Source: Pseudomonas fluorescens (GTDB lineage Bacteria > Pseudomonadota > Gammaproteobacteria > Pseudomonadales > Pseudomonadaceae). From it: DNA of 64,000 nt. Position numbers and translations under genes: made by a program. The stretch spans positions 4,400,501 to 4,464,500 of the forward strand of contig NZ_CP012830.1 of assembly GCF_001307155.1 (NCBI RefSeq), given 5' to 3'. Shown one piece after another: positions 25,172-33,218 of this stretch; within the stretch, counting starts at the first letter, position 1, and every line of letters begins with the position of its first letter. The notes under the pieces are model-generated. The model did no database searches. It had not been told where the DNA came from and was given only the letters and a program-made list of their open reading frames with translations.

Positions 25172-25426
25172 ATGATGAAACTCAACTCCCTGGCCGCCGC
25201 TTCGTTGCTGGCCCTTTCTGCACTGCTGCTGACAGGCTGTGACCAGGCCGAGAAAAGTGCCCAGCAACTGATGGGCAAAGCCGCCGAAACCGCCAAGCAG
25301 GCGATCGACGATACGCATAAGGCGGCGGAGCAAGCGCTGAGCGACGCCACTTCGAACATCGTCGGCAACAAGGAAAAACCCGCTGACGATAGCGAGAAAA
25401 AACCTGGCACATCGCAGGAAATCTAA
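25172..25426 (+). CDS. Small lipoprotein upstream of terC
   Basis: The 84-aa protein has a lipoprotein signal with LLLTGC at the end of the hydrophobic stretch, then an Ala/Lys/Asp-rich amphipathic helix (SAQQLMGKAAETAKQAIDD) and a charged Lys/Asp-rich tail. GAGGAAAGC precedes tandem ATG codons at 25172 and 25175. It lies 29 bases before terC and is likely cotranscribed with it. Similar small helical lipoproteins are common in pseudomonads but have no known function. Confidence 0.8.
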   Translation: MMKLNSLAAASLLALSALLLTGCDQAEKSAQQLMGKAAETAKQAIDDTHKAAEQALSDATSNIVGNKEKPADDSEKKPGTSQEI

Positions 25427-25455
25427 CCCGTTCAACACCGAGTCAGGACTGACCC

Positions 25456-26205
25456 ATGGACTATCTTTTACAACTTGCAGCAAGCCCTACAGCCTGGGTC
25501 GCCCTGGCTACGTTGATCGTGATGGAAATCGTGCTCGGCATCGACAACCTGATCTTCATCTCGATCCTGACCAACAAGCTGCCCGTGCAGCACCGTGCCA
25601 AGGCCCGCCGTATTGGTATCAGCATGGCCTTGGTCCTGCGTCTGGGCTTGCTGAGCACCATCGCGTTCATCGTGCAGCTGACTGAGCCGGTGATTGAACT
25701 GTTCAATCACGCGTTCTCGTGGAAAGACATGATCCTGATCGCCGGTGGCCTGTTCCTGTTGTGGAAGGCGACCACTGAAATCCATCACAGCATGGATCCG
25801 CCAGCCGAGGATCCGACGTCGAAAACGTCCGGTGTGACACTGGGTTTTGCCGCGGCAATCGGTCAGATTCTGATGCTCGACCTGGTGTTCTCCATCGACA
25901 GCATCATTACCGCTGTCGGCATGACCGAGCATTTGCCGATCATGATCATTGCGGTGCTGGTGTCGGTGATGGTGATGTTGCTGGCGGCCGAGCCTCTGGC
26001 CAAATTCATCAATGACAATCCAACAGTGGTGATGCTGGCCCTGGGCTTCCTGATCATGATCGGCATGACCCTGATCGCCGAAGGTTTCGGCGCCCACGTA
26101 CCGAAAGGCTACATCTATGCGGCCATGGCATTCTCGGCAACGATTGAAGGTCTGAACATGCTGTCGCGTCGGGCCCGGGAGAAGCGAGTCGCTGCTGAGG
26201 CGTAA
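25456..26205 (+). CDS. TerC-family membrane protein
   Basis: The 249-aa membrane protein has about seven helices and the TerC signatures EIVLGIDNLIFISILTNKLP near the N-terminus and DLVFSIDSIITAVGM in the middle. Each motif contributes conserved Asp residues in membrane helices, thought to handle cations. TerC proteins of this group are linked to tellurite resistance and to Mn2+ export that helps metal loading of secreted proteins. The closest type is the YgaP/YkoY-like short form without CBS domains. Confidence 0.9.
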   Translation: MDYLLQLAASPTAWVALATLIVMEIVLGIDNLIFISILTNKLPVQHRAKARRIGISMALVLRLGLLSTIAFIVQLTEPVIELFNHAFSWKDMILIAGGLFLLWKATTEIHHSMDPPAEDPTSKTSGVTLGFAAAIGQILMLDLVFSIDSIITAVGMTEHLPIMIIAVLVSVMVMLLAAEPLAKFINDNPTVVMLALGFLIMIGMTLIAEGFGAHVPKGYIYAAMAFSATIEGLNMLSRRAREKRVAAEA

Positions 26206-26291
26206 GCGTTAAGGTAAATCACCAACGGTCATCTGCACTCGACAACGTGCAGGTGGCCGTTTTGATTTGTGGGGGATTTGAACCGAATCGA

Positions 26292-26462
26292 TCAGTGTGC
26301 TGTGACGTGGTGCCGGGCAGGTTTCTCGACTTTGCCGGGTGCCGCAGGTGGAATATAGGCGTGCTGGTGTCTGCGGGTAATGCGCAATACGCCCCACAGC
26401 ATCGCGGCGGCAACGGCCAGCCAGCCACCGATCAGCATCAGTATTATCATCGTCAGGCTCAT
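26292..26462 (-). CDS. 56-aa single-pass membrane protein
   Basis: An ATG at 26462 is preceded by GAGGAGGCACTGA, an excellent RBS. The 56-residue product begins MSLTMIILMLIGGWLAVAAA, giving one hydrophobic membrane segment. A basic segment RITRRHQHAYIP and a Pro/Lys/His-rich tail follow. The strong RBS, good membrane topology (positive-inside cytoplasmic tail) and lack of a competing longer frame make it a probable real small protein. Homology was not recognised. It is convergent with terC and divergent from the C39-like gene. Confidence 0.6.
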   Translation of the reverse strand: MSLTMIILMLIGGWLAVAAAMLWGVLRITRRHQHAYIPPAAPGKVEKPARHHVTAH

Positions 26463-26672
26463 TCAGTGCCTCCTCTTTGCCCTGCTTCGGGCACACACTT
26501 TGTACAAGCGTCAGTCTAGTCGCTGATGTGTTGCAGGCAATTGACCAAGTGTGATGAGTCTCCAACCCGTTCGCTCTATCAACTGCATGCGACTGCCGTT
26601 AAAGGCTATACCACTGCTATGATCATCAGCGAAGCCGGGAGACCGTTTGCCTGGCGCCTGAACAAGTGAGTG

Positions 26673-27350
26673 ATGATGTTGCCGGTACTTTCCCGATTCC
26701 GCTGCGCCCTGCTGGCCGCGGCCTGCGTCTTGAGCCTGGCCGGTTGTGCCGGGAGCGTACAACCTGAAATCCAGCGTCTGCCTGAGCGCGTCGAGCTCAG
26801 TGGCATGCCGTTTTACCGTGGCGAAGCCTATCAAAGCGGGCCGCAATCGCTGGCCAGCATGCTTTCCCAGCAAGGCATCGTGATTACCCCGGGGCTGCTC
26901 GACAAGCCGCTGCATTTGCCGGGCGCCGAGGCGCAGTTGCAGCAGAACATGCAGAACCTGGCGCGTGAATACGGGATGGTCGTGTATCCGCTGGACAGCA
27001 ATCTGCCGGCGCTGTTGGCCCAGGTCGCGGCGGGTTACCCGGTGTTGCTGCGCTTCAGCGAAGGTTCGGCATTCTGGAAAGAGCCGAGGTACGCGATTCT
27101 CGCCGGCTACAACCGTCACAAGCAGACGGTGCTGCTGCGTTCAGGAATGGACCGCCGGTTGCTGATGAGCTTCACGTCGTTCGAGTCCGCGTTCGAAAAT
27201 GCTGGCGGTTGGGCAGTGTTGATTCAGGGGCCGACCCAGATTCCGGCCAAGGTTGACTCGCAGCGCTGGCTCAAGGCCGCTGACGATCTGGCTCGGGCTG
27301 GACAGGAGCAGGCAGCAACCACGGCGACCAAAGCACTGGCTGCCCATTAA
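26673..27350 (+). CDS. C39-peptidase-like lipoprotein lacking the catalytic cysteine
   Basis: The protein of about 225 aa has a lipoprotein signal (CVLSLAGCAG) and a papain-like C39_2 domain. At the position where active C39 peptidases have Q-C-G-P, it reads YQSGPQSLASML, so the nucleophile Cys is replaced by Ser. The later LSGYN-type segment is present as AILAGYNRHKQTVLLRSG, but the catalytic His is not obvious. It is probably a non-catalytic binding protein or chaperone in the envelope. Tandem GTG-ATG-ATG codons at 26670-26678 leave the exact start open. The RBS is weak. Confidence 0.7.
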   Translation: MMLPVLSRFRCALLAAACVLSLAGCAGSVQPEIQRLPERVELSGMPFYRGEAYQSGPQSLASMLSQQGIVITPGLLDKPLHLPGAEAQLQQNMQNLAREYGMVVYPLDSNLPALLAQVAAGYPVLLRFSEGSAFWKEPRYAILAGYNRHKQTVLLRSGMDRRLLMSFTSFESAFENAGGWAVLIQGPTQIPAKVDSQRWLKAADDLARAGQEQAATTATKALAAH

Positions 27351-27431
27351 TCGAACCGAATAAAAACGGCACCTTGAGGCGCCGTTATCGATAAAGGCCC
27401 CGACTCGCGTCGCAGGCCTTTTTTCGTGCGC

Positions 27432-28373
27432 TTATTTGCCGGTCTGCGCCATGCCGCTACCTTGACGATGTTGCAGATTTTTCTCGGCTTTGTATTGCAG
27501 GGCAACACTCGGCACAGAGGTGCTCCTGCCGGTTTCAACCCACTGACGAATCCGTCCGGCATCCGCAAAGTGGGTGTACTTGCCGAAGGCATCGAGAATC
27601 ACCAGCGAAACAGGGCGATTACCCATGTTCGTCACCAACACCAGACAGTGGCCGGCCTGATTGGTAAAGCCGGTCTTGGTCAGCTTGATGTCCCAGTCGG
27701 CTTTGTTGATCAGGTGGTCGGTGTTGTGAAAACCCAAGGAGTAGCTGGGTCTGCGGAACGTCACGGTTTTTTCCTTGGTCGTGCTCAGTTCACTCAGCAT
27801 CGGGTATTTGCGTGCAGCCTGGAGCAGTTTGCTCAGGTCGCGGGCCGTGGAAACGTTGTGCTCTGACAGGCCGGTCGGTTCGACGTAATGGGTGCTGGTC
27901 ATGCCCAGCGCCCTGGCTTTGGCGTTCATTGCGGCGATAAAAGCAGCGTAACCGCCTGGGTAGTGGTGGGCCAGGCTCGCGGCAGCACGATTTTCCGAGG
28001 ACATGAGTGCAATCTGCAGCATTTCCCTGCGCGACAGCTCGCTATTGAGTTTGACCCTGGAGAACACACCTTTCATTTCCGGGGTTTCGCTGATCGTAAC
28101 GGAAATGTATTCGTCCATGTTCTGCTTGGCGTCCAGCACGATCAGCCCGGTCATCAATTTGGTCACCGAGGCGATCGGCACGATCACGTCCGGGTTGCTG
28201 GCGTAGATGACTTTGTCGGTTTGCAGATCGATCACCATCGCACTGCCGGAGGCGATGCGCAGTTGTGAGGTGTCTCGAGGTGCCGCGGTGGTGTCACGTG
28301 CGTAGACGTTTGAGGTGACAAGAGGGCCTGTAAGTACAAAAAATAGGCTCAGGATGGATAGACGGATTTTCAC
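27432..28373 (-). CDS. pbpG: D-alanyl-D-alanine endopeptidase PbpG (PBP7)
   Basis: The protein is about 313 aa from the GTG at 28373 (VKIRLSILSLFF, directly a signal peptide); an ATG at 28439 would add 22 residues ahead of it. The S11 peptidase/penicillin-binding motifs are all present: SVTK with the catalytic Ser, SEN, and KTGFT. It cleaves D-Ala-mDAP cross-links in the periplasmic murein during growth. The size agrees with the PBP7 family. The gene stands alone, convergent with the C39-like gene. Confidence 0.93.
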   Translation of the reverse strand: MKIRLSILSLFFVLTGPLVTSNVYARDTTAAPRDTSQLRIASGSAMVIDLQTDKVIYASNPDVIVPIASVTKLMTGLIVLDAKQNMDEYISVTISETPEMKGVFSRVKLNSELSRREMLQIALMSSENRAAASLAHHYPGGYAAFIAAMNAKARALGMTSTHYVEPTGLSEHNVSTARDLSKLLQAARKYPMLSELSTTKEKTVTFRRPSYSLGFHNTDHLINKADWDIKLTKTGFTNQAGHCLVLVTNMGNRPVSLVILDAFGKYTHFADAGRIRQWVETGRSTSVPSVALQYKAEKNLQHRQGSGMAQTGK

Positions 28374-29284
28374 GCGGGCGGACTCGGTAAGAAATGAATA
28401 TGCCGTTCTGCAACGGGCTTTCTGGGAGAAACGTAACATTTTATGAGTATGTGCTAGGAAAGCGCTATACGCCTGCTGCAGAGGTGCTTCAGATGAAAAA
28501 TATTTTAGGCTGTATCGGCTCTGTAACGGTCTGATTCACAGGTGTCGTCGATGCTCGGGAAGCACATGATGTGATTGCTTTGGTGTAAGACAATAAAAGG
28601 CTTCGTGTGGTCAGGTAGGGTGGGACTGGTCATGCGGGCAGGTTATTTCGAACGGTTGTGGTTTCAGATCTGTTAATAGCGAATTTAACGTTAAAATTGA
28701 TATAGAGAAACGCTCTATTAAACAGTGGTAACTATTAAAGTGGTTGTGGGTGGGTTTAAGTTTAGGGGTTAACACTAATTGTCAGTGGTCACGGCGAGTG
28801 GTGAGTGGTGGGAGGCGGTTCAAAATTTTGTCACGTAATAGGGTGACTGTTGAGTCCTGAATGTAAGGTGTTTGTTGTTGTTAGGAAAAAAACGCTCGCC
28901 AAAAATATGGCGGTTATGTGGTTTTTTTATTTGTAGGGATAGAAGCTTGCGCCTTTACTTTTAAATGAGTGGTGCTAATCTCACCTTCGCATTGAGCGAC
29001 AAGTTATACAGCGTCATCAGGCCCGCTCACGGAAAGACGATATGCGGCTGATTGTCACTAATGCTGTCGACTCGGTGAAATGTTGCGAGTTGGTTTTTTG
29101 ATCCAGTTGTATGGCTGGGGCAGTTGTAATCGGGCATTGAATGCCTCGTGCCAAAGCCTATGGAAGGGCGTGAATGTACGCTGTCCGGACACCTCATGCT
29201 TCCCCCTAAGCGAGCACGCCCAGGTGCTGATGGTTCAAGTGACTTGACAACGCTAAAGACAACTTACACAAAAGGAATAGTGTG
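28374..29284. other. Long AT-richer intergenic stretch before the PixA-like gene
   Basis: About 900 bases contain no reading frame with both length and RBS. The longest candidate is a 28-codon frame at 28964-29050 without a ribosome site. The stretch is visibly richer in A/T than its surroundings, especially at 28670-28740 and 28880-28970. It probably holds the pbpG and PixA-gene promoters and may be a remnant of transferred DNA. No known RNA family was recognised. Confidence 0.5.
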
Positions 29285-29677
29285 ATGAAATCAGTAAATG
29301 TTTTGATTGTTGTCGATGTTGAGAACGCGCTGGCATCAGGTGATCTCCAGGGTAATGTGTACCTGATAGACAGTAACAAACACTGCGGTTCGAGTAGTGA
29401 GGGTCAGGCAGAGCTCTATACGGCATGTGTTGAAGGGCAATACATTAATTGGGCTGTAGCGCCTCTCTCTCCTTCCAATGACGTGCAGATAGTTGGTTTT
29501 ACTGGTCAGATGGTTAATGATAGGATTTGCCTTCCTAAGTCAGTGCCCGATCCATCAGGTAATTACTGGAAGGGGCAGGTCGAGGCGCAGGGTTATAAAG
29601 GGAACGTGCAGTATTCGGTAGTGCTTTCAATGGATGGGAAGCAGATGACCTTTGATCCGTTCCTGAAAATTCAGTAG
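29285..29677 (+). CDS. PixA/AidA-family inclusion body protein
   Basis: The 130-aa protein starts at the ATG at 29285 with AAAGGAA about 8 bases upstream. It matches the inclusion-body family typified by PixA of Xenorhabdus and AidA of Burkholderia/Ralstonia: N-terminal VNVLIVVDVENALASGDL, central GNVYLIDSNKHCGS, then SPSNDVQIVGFTGQM and the C-terminal MTFDPFLKI. Members are made in large amounts, often under quorum-sensing or phase-variation control, and are linked to host interaction; the molecular role is unknown. Codon usage and A/T content differ from neighbours, which suggests acquisition. No luxI/luxR gene is in the window. Confidence 0.85.
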   Translation: MKSVNVLIVVDVENALASGDLQGNVYLIDSNKHCGSSSEGQAELYTACVEGQYINWAVAPLSPSNDVQIVGFTGQMVNDRICLPKSVPDPSGNYWKGQVEAQGYKGNVQYSVVLSMDGKQMTFDPFLKIQ

Positions 29678-29746
29678 TGTGTGAAGAGGTGCTTTGATCT
29701 AGATGAAGTTGTTAGTGTCAACTTCTTTATTTCAGGGTGATATAAA

Positions 29747-29780
29747 ACAAGGAACCCCGCCAATTGGCGGGGTTCCTTGT
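29747..29780. terminator. Bidirectional terminator between PixA-like gene and folD
   Basis: A near-perfect palindrome, ACAAGGAACCCCGCC-aatt-GGCGGGGTTCCTTGT, lies between two convergent genes. A 15-bp stem with A/T-rich flanks (ATAAA on the left, TTGT on the right) fits an intrinsic terminator used from both sides. Confidence 0.85.
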
Positions 29781-29804
29781 TTGTGCGTCAGGGCGAGCCT
29801 TGAA

Positions 29805-30659
29805 TCAGCCGTGCAGGGTTTCCGCTGCGTACAGCGTGTTTTCCAGCAGGCAGGCGCGAGTCATCGGTCCGACCCCGCCGGGTACTGGTGTGATCCAGCC
29901 AGCGCGGGGCAGGGCGGTTTCATAAACCACATCGCCTACCAGCTTGCCGTCTTCCTGGCGGTTGATGCCAACGTCGATGACGATGGCGCCTTCCTTGATC
30001 CACTCACCTTTGACCAGGCCAGGTTTGCCGGCGGCGACTACAACCAGGTCGGCGCGACCGACGTGGCCGGCCAGATCCTTGGTGAAACGGTGGGTCACGG
30101 TTACGGTGCAACCGGCCAGCAGCAATTCCATCGCCATTGGGCGACCGACGATATTGGAGGCGCCAACGACCACTGCATCCATCCCGTAAAGATCGGCGCC
30201 TGTGCTTTCCAGCAAGGTCATGATGCCTTTAGGGGTGCACGGGCGCAGCAGAGGGATGCGTTGTGCCAGGCGGCCAACGTTATAAGGATGGAAACCATCC
30301 ACGTCTTTGTCCGGACGAATGCGTTCCAGCAGTTTGGACGCGTCCAGGTGTTCTGGCAGAGGCAGTTGCAGCAGCACGCCGTCAATGTTCGGGTCGTCAT
30401 TAAGACGGTCGATCAGTTCGGTCAGGGCCTGCTGGGTGGTGTCGGAGGGCAGGTCATAGGCTTGGGAGAGGAAGCCGACCTCTTCACAGTCTTTACGCTT
30501 GTGCGAGACATAAACCTGAGAGGCGGGATCGCTGCCGACCAGGATCACCGCGAGGCCGGGCGTGCGCAGACCTTGCTGGCGACGCTCGGCAACACGTTTG
30601 GCGATCTGCTGGCGCAGGCTGGCGGCGATCGATTTGCCGTCGATTAGTTGTGCAGTCAT
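29805..30659 (-). CDS. folD: Bifunctional methylene-tetrahydrofolate dehydrogenase/cyclohydrolase FolD
   Basis: The 284-aa cytosolic enzyme has the family signatures YVSHKRKDCEEVGF with the catalytic Lys, the QLPLPEHLD loop, PDKDVDGFHPYNVGRL, and the NADP-binding GASNIVGRPM; the end reads TPVPGGVGPMTRACLLENT. It interconverts methylene-, methenyl- and formyl-tetrahydrofolate. Its position next to tRNAs and tig is the standard Pseudomonas order. It reads leftward, away from the tRNA cluster. Confidence 0.97.
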   Translation of the reverse strand: MTAQLIDGKSIAASLRQQIAKRVAERRQQGLRTPGLAVILVGSDPASQVYVSHKRKDCEEVGFLSQAYDLPSDTTQQALTELIDRLNDDPNIDGVLLQLPLPEHLDASKLLERIRPDKDVDGFHPYNVGRLAQRIPLLRPCTPKGIMTLLESTGADLYGMDAVVVGASNIVGRPMAMELLLAGCTVTVTHRFTKDLAGHVGRADLVVVAAGKPGLVKGEWIKEGAIVIDVGINRQEDGKLVGDVVYETALPRAGWITPVPGGVGPMTRACLLENTLYAAETLHG

Positions 30660-30791
30660 TGCGCGTGATTAACCATCGAGAGGGGGAAGAAAAGAGAACG
30701 CATTCTCGCATGTCAGAACGTGAGGGCAAAGGCGCTTGGTCTGCAAATTCCCCTAAGCCCTTTAATTAAATGAATTTTTTTCAAAAAGGAT

Positions 30792-30818
30792 TTGACGGTC
30801 TCCAGGGGTGCCTATACT
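30792..30818 (+). promoter_or_regulatory. Sigma70 promoter for the tRNA cluster
   Basis: TTGACG at 30792-30797 and TATACT at 30813-30818 are separated by 15 bases (16 if the -35 is read as TTTGAC). An A/T-rich stretch with TTTTTTTC lies just upstream, like an UP element. The first tRNA starts about 110 bases downstream. Confidence 0.6.
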
Positions 30819-30934
30819 ATTCGTCGCACTTGTCGGGCACAGCCTAGCACTGGTTAAGAAGGTCAGGCGGAATTACGGTTCTGCAAGGCTGAAAAGCACT
30901 TAGTTTGTAGTCCTTCAAGGGTACAGCTAATAAG

Positions 30935-31011
30935 GCGCCCGTAGCTCAGCTGGATAGAGCATCCGCCTTCTAAGCGGATGGTCGCAGGTTCGAGTCCTGC
31001 CGGGTGCGCCA
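30935..31011 (+). tRNA. tRNA-Arg (anticodon TCT)
   Basis: The cloverleaf is complete: acceptor GCGCCCG/CGGGTGC with one G-T pair, D arm AGCTCAGCTGGATAGAGC, anticodon stem TCCGC/GCGGA around loop CTTCTAA, T arm with GGTTCGAGTCC, and an encoded CCA end. The anticodon TCT reads AGA codons. Confidence 0.96.
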
Positions 31012-31043
31012 TTAGGCAGCTTTGGCACAAGTAACGCGATATG

Positions 31044-31119
31044 GTGGGCGTAGCTCAGTTGGTAGAGCACGGGATTGTGACTCCCGTTGTCGTGGGTTCG
31101 ATCCCCATCGTCCACCCCA
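31044..31119 (+). tRNA. tRNA-His (anticodon GTG), copy 1
   Basis: Acceptor GTGGGCG pairs with CGTCCAC. The anticodon loop contains GTG between GGGA and TCCC. CCA is encoded. A G at 31043 opposite the discriminator C provides the extra G-1 typical of histidine tRNA. The sequence is identical to the copy at 31340. Confidence 0.96.
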
Positions 31120-31126
31120 TATTTCG

Positions 31127-31158
31127 AAAGGCGCCAGATTTAACCGTCTGGCGCCTTT
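31127..31158 (+). terminator. Terminator-like hairpin after tRNA-His copy 1
   Basis: A 12-bp stem AAAGGCGCCAGA / TCTGGCGCCTTT with an 8-base loop follows the tRNA, with a short T-rich tail. The same hairpin recurs after the second tRNA-His gene. The weak T tract may permit read-through to tRNA-Leu. Confidence 0.7.
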
Positions 31159-31177
31159 GCTTTAATAGTTGTGAACC

Positions 31178-31262
31178 GCGGATGTGGTGGAATTGGTAGA
31201 CACACTGGATTTAGGTTCCAGCGCCGCGAGGCGTAAGAGTTCGAGTCTCTTCATCCGCACCA
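31178..31262 (+). tRNA. tRNA-Leu (anticodon TAG)
   Basis: An 85-base class II tRNA with acceptor GCGGATG/CATCCGC, D arm TGGTGGAATTGGTAGACACA, anticodon stem CTGGA/TCCAG around loop TTTAGGT, a long variable arm GCGCCGCGAGGCGT, T arm GAGTTCGAGTCTC and an encoded CCA. The anticodon TAG reads CTA/CTG leucine codons. Confidence 0.96.
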
Positions 31263-31339
31263 ATTAAAGCTTCAGTCAGGCCGTTGGCCGGGTTGGAGCT
31301 CAGCGAAGAAGTTTTTTGGCTTCTTTGTTACGCAATATG

Positions 31340-31415
31340 GTGGGCGTAGCTCAGTTGGTAGAGCACGGGATTGTGACTCCCGTTGTCGTGGGTTCGATCC
31401 CCATCGTCCACCCCA
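31340..31415 (+). tRNA. tRNA-His (anticodon GTG), copy 2
   Basis: Identical in sequence to the tRNA-His at 31044, including the flanking ATATG on the left and the ATATTTCGAAAGGCGCC terminator on the right. The unit has therefore been duplicated around tRNA-Leu. Confidence 0.96.
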
Positions 31416-31422
31416 TATTTCG

Positions 31423-31457
31423 AAAGGCGCCAGATTTAACAGTCTGGCGCCTTTTTT
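31423..31457 (+). terminator. Rho-independent terminator at end of tRNA cluster
   Basis: The 12-bp stem AAAGGCGCCAGA / TCTGGCGCCTTT has a TTTAACAG loop and is followed by a run of T (CCTTTTTTG). It differs from the copy at 31127 by one base in the loop and by a stronger T tract, so this copy is the effective terminator. Confidence 0.85.
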
Positions 31458-31815
31458 GTTTCAGTATTTGTATGTTCAGCGACTGCAGGTTCCGGGTCGC
31501 AAGGGCGGGGCGTTTCGTCGTATTCATGTTGCTCGATGATGCCGCATTGCCCGCCGGGCTTGCTCGCAAGGTCGGCTGCCAGGGAGCTGATTGGCTCTCC
31601 TTCTATATATAGGAGGGTTGGCGCAGAGACCTGGCGTGATTGACTGTATTTGCCTCCGGGGTGAGGTGTATTCGTGCATCCACACCGATAAATTGTCTGC
31701 TGCGTTTTTACCCGTTTTCAGTAGGGTGACTTCTTGAGTTTGACCCACTAGAATGCATGCCCTTGATTCTGTGGTCGGAAACGGCCGGCTAACGTCTGTG
31801 CAACGAGGAATATCC
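31458..31815. other. Intergenic region before tig
   Basis: About 360 bases between the tRNA terminator and trigger factor. It must contain the tig promoter, but no clear -35/-10 pair could be chosen. No supported reading frame or RNA family was seen. Confidence 0.4.
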
Positions 31816-33126
31816 ATGCAAGTTTCTGTTGAAAATACTTCTGCTCTAGAGCGCCGCATGAGCATCACCGTGCCAGCTGAGCGCATTGAGACTCAAGTCA
31901 ACAAGCGTCTGCAACAGACTGCCCAAAAGGCCAAGATTGCAGGCTTCCGTCCTGGCAAAGTGCCAATGAGCGTGATTCGTCAGCGTTATGAAGCTGATGC
32001 GCGTCAGGAAGCTGTAGGCGACGTGATCCAGGCTTCTTTCTACGAAGCGATTGTCGAGCAAAAGCTGAACCCGGCTGGCGCTCCTTCGGTAGAGCCTAAA
32101 GTCCTGGAGAAGGGCAGGGATCTGGAATTCGTTGCAACGTTCGAAGTGTTCCCCGAGTTCACCGTTGCCGGTTTCGAATCCATCGCTGTCGAGCGCCTGA
32201 GCGCTGACGTGGCGGACGCCGATCTGGACAAAATGCTGGAAATCCTGCGCAAGCAGAACGTTCGTTTTGAAATTGCCGATCGTGCAGCTCAGAACGAAGA
32301 CCAACTGAACATCGATTTCGTTGGCAAGGTTGATGGTGAAGTGTTCGCCGGTGGTTCCGCCAAGGGTACTCAGCTGGTTCTGGGTTCCGGCCGCATGATC
32401 CCTGGCTTCGAAGAAGGCCTGGTTGGCGCTAAAGCGGGCGAAGAGCGCGTTCTGAACCTGACCTTCCCTGAGAACTATCAGAACCTCGACCTGGCTAACA
32501 AGGCAGCCGAGTTCACCGTCACCGTGAACACTGTTTCCGAGCCGAAACTGCCTGAATTGACCGAAGAATTCTTCGCTCAGTTTGGTATCAAAGAGTCTGG
32601 TATCGACGGTTTCCGCACTGAAGTTCGTAAGAACATGGAGCGCGAGCTGCGTCAGGCGATCAAATCCAAGGTCAAGAATCAGGTAATGGACGGTCTGCTG
32701 GCCGCCAACCCGATCGAGGTGCCAAAGGCCCTGCTGTCCAACGAAGTTGATCGTCTGCGCGTTCAGGCGGTTCAGCAGTTCGGTGGCAACATCAAGCCTG
32801 ACCAACTGCCGGCCGAGCTGTTCGAAGAGCAAGCCAAGCGTCGCGTTGTGCTGGGTCTGGTGGTGGCTGAAGTGGTCAAGCAATACGACCTCAAGCCTGA
32901 CGAAACCCGCGTTCGCGAGCTGATTCAGGAAATGGCTTCGGCTTATCAGGAGCCTGAGCAAGTCGTGTCCTGGTACTACAAGAACGACCAGCAACTGAAC
33001 GAAGTCCGTTCGGTTGTGCTGGAAGAGCAAGTTGTGGATACTGTTCTTCAGAAAGCTAGCGTGACCGACAAATCGGTCTCTTACGAAGAAGCGGTCAAGC
33101 CGGTAGAAGCTCCACAAGCCGACTGA
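31816..33126 (+). CDS. tig: Trigger factor, ribosome-associated chaperone and prolyl isomerase
   Basis: The 436-aa protein starts at MQVSVENTSALERRM, with ACGAGGAATATCC before the ATG. An upstream in-frame ATG at 31753 would add 21 residues outside the conserved start. The N-terminal domain carries the ribosome-docking signature GFRPGKVP near residue 45. The middle FKBP-like domain (about 160-245) includes QLNIDFVGKVDGEVFAGG and MIPGFEEGLVGAKAGEE. The rest is the helical cradle. It binds nascent chains at the exit tunnel. It precedes clpP-clpX-lon, the usual proteostasis order. Confidence 0.97.
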   Translation: MQVSVENTSALERRMSITVPAERIETQVNKRLQQTAQKAKIAGFRPGKVPMSVIRQRYEADARQEAVGDVIQASFYEAIVEQKLNPAGAPSVEPKVLEKGRDLEFVATFEVFPEFTVAGFESIAVERLSADVADADLDKMLEILRKQNVRFEIADRAAQNEDQLNIDFVGKVDGEVFAGGSAKGTQLVLGSGRMIPGFEEGLVGAKAGEERVLNLTFPENYQNLDLANKAAEFTVTVNTVSEPKLPELTEEFFAQFGIKESGIDGFRTEVRKNMERELRQAIKSKVKNQVMDGLLAANPIEVPKALLSNEVDRLRVQAVQQFGGNIKPDQLPAELFEEQAKRRVVLGLVVAEVVKQYDLKPDETRVRELIQEMASAYQEPEQVVSWYYKNDQQLNEVRSVVLEEQVVDTVLQKASVTDKSVSYEEAVKPVEAPQAD

Positions 33127-33152
33127 TTGTTTTTGCGTTAGAAGCACACACC

Positions 33153-33178
33153 ATAAGCCAGCTTTCGAGCTGGCTTAT
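33153..33178 (+). terminator. Hairpin between tig and clpP
   Basis: A perfect 11-bp stem ATAAGCCAGCT / AGCTGGCTTAT is closed by a TTCG tetraloop 27 bases after the tig stop. There is no strong T tract downstream, so it may be a weak terminator or an mRNA-stabilising hairpin allowing partial read-through into clpP. Confidence 0.6.
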
Positions 33179-33218
33179 GCGTATTCAAGACATAACTATT
33201 TGGGAGTGACTGCGAGAC

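Noticed and set aside
28600..28760. Repetitive-looking AT-rich stretch considered as a CRISPR or origin
   Set aside because: No regularly spaced repeats, no DnaA-box cluster and no adjacent cas or replication genes.
28964..29050. 28-codon frame in the pbpG-PixA gap
   Set aside because: No ribosome-binding site and no distinctive composition; chance frames of this size are expected.
29703..30647. 314-codon open frame on the plus strand opposite folD
   Set aside because: It is a full-length antisense frame of a certain gene in high-GC DNA. It has no RBS and its translation shows no recognisable domain.
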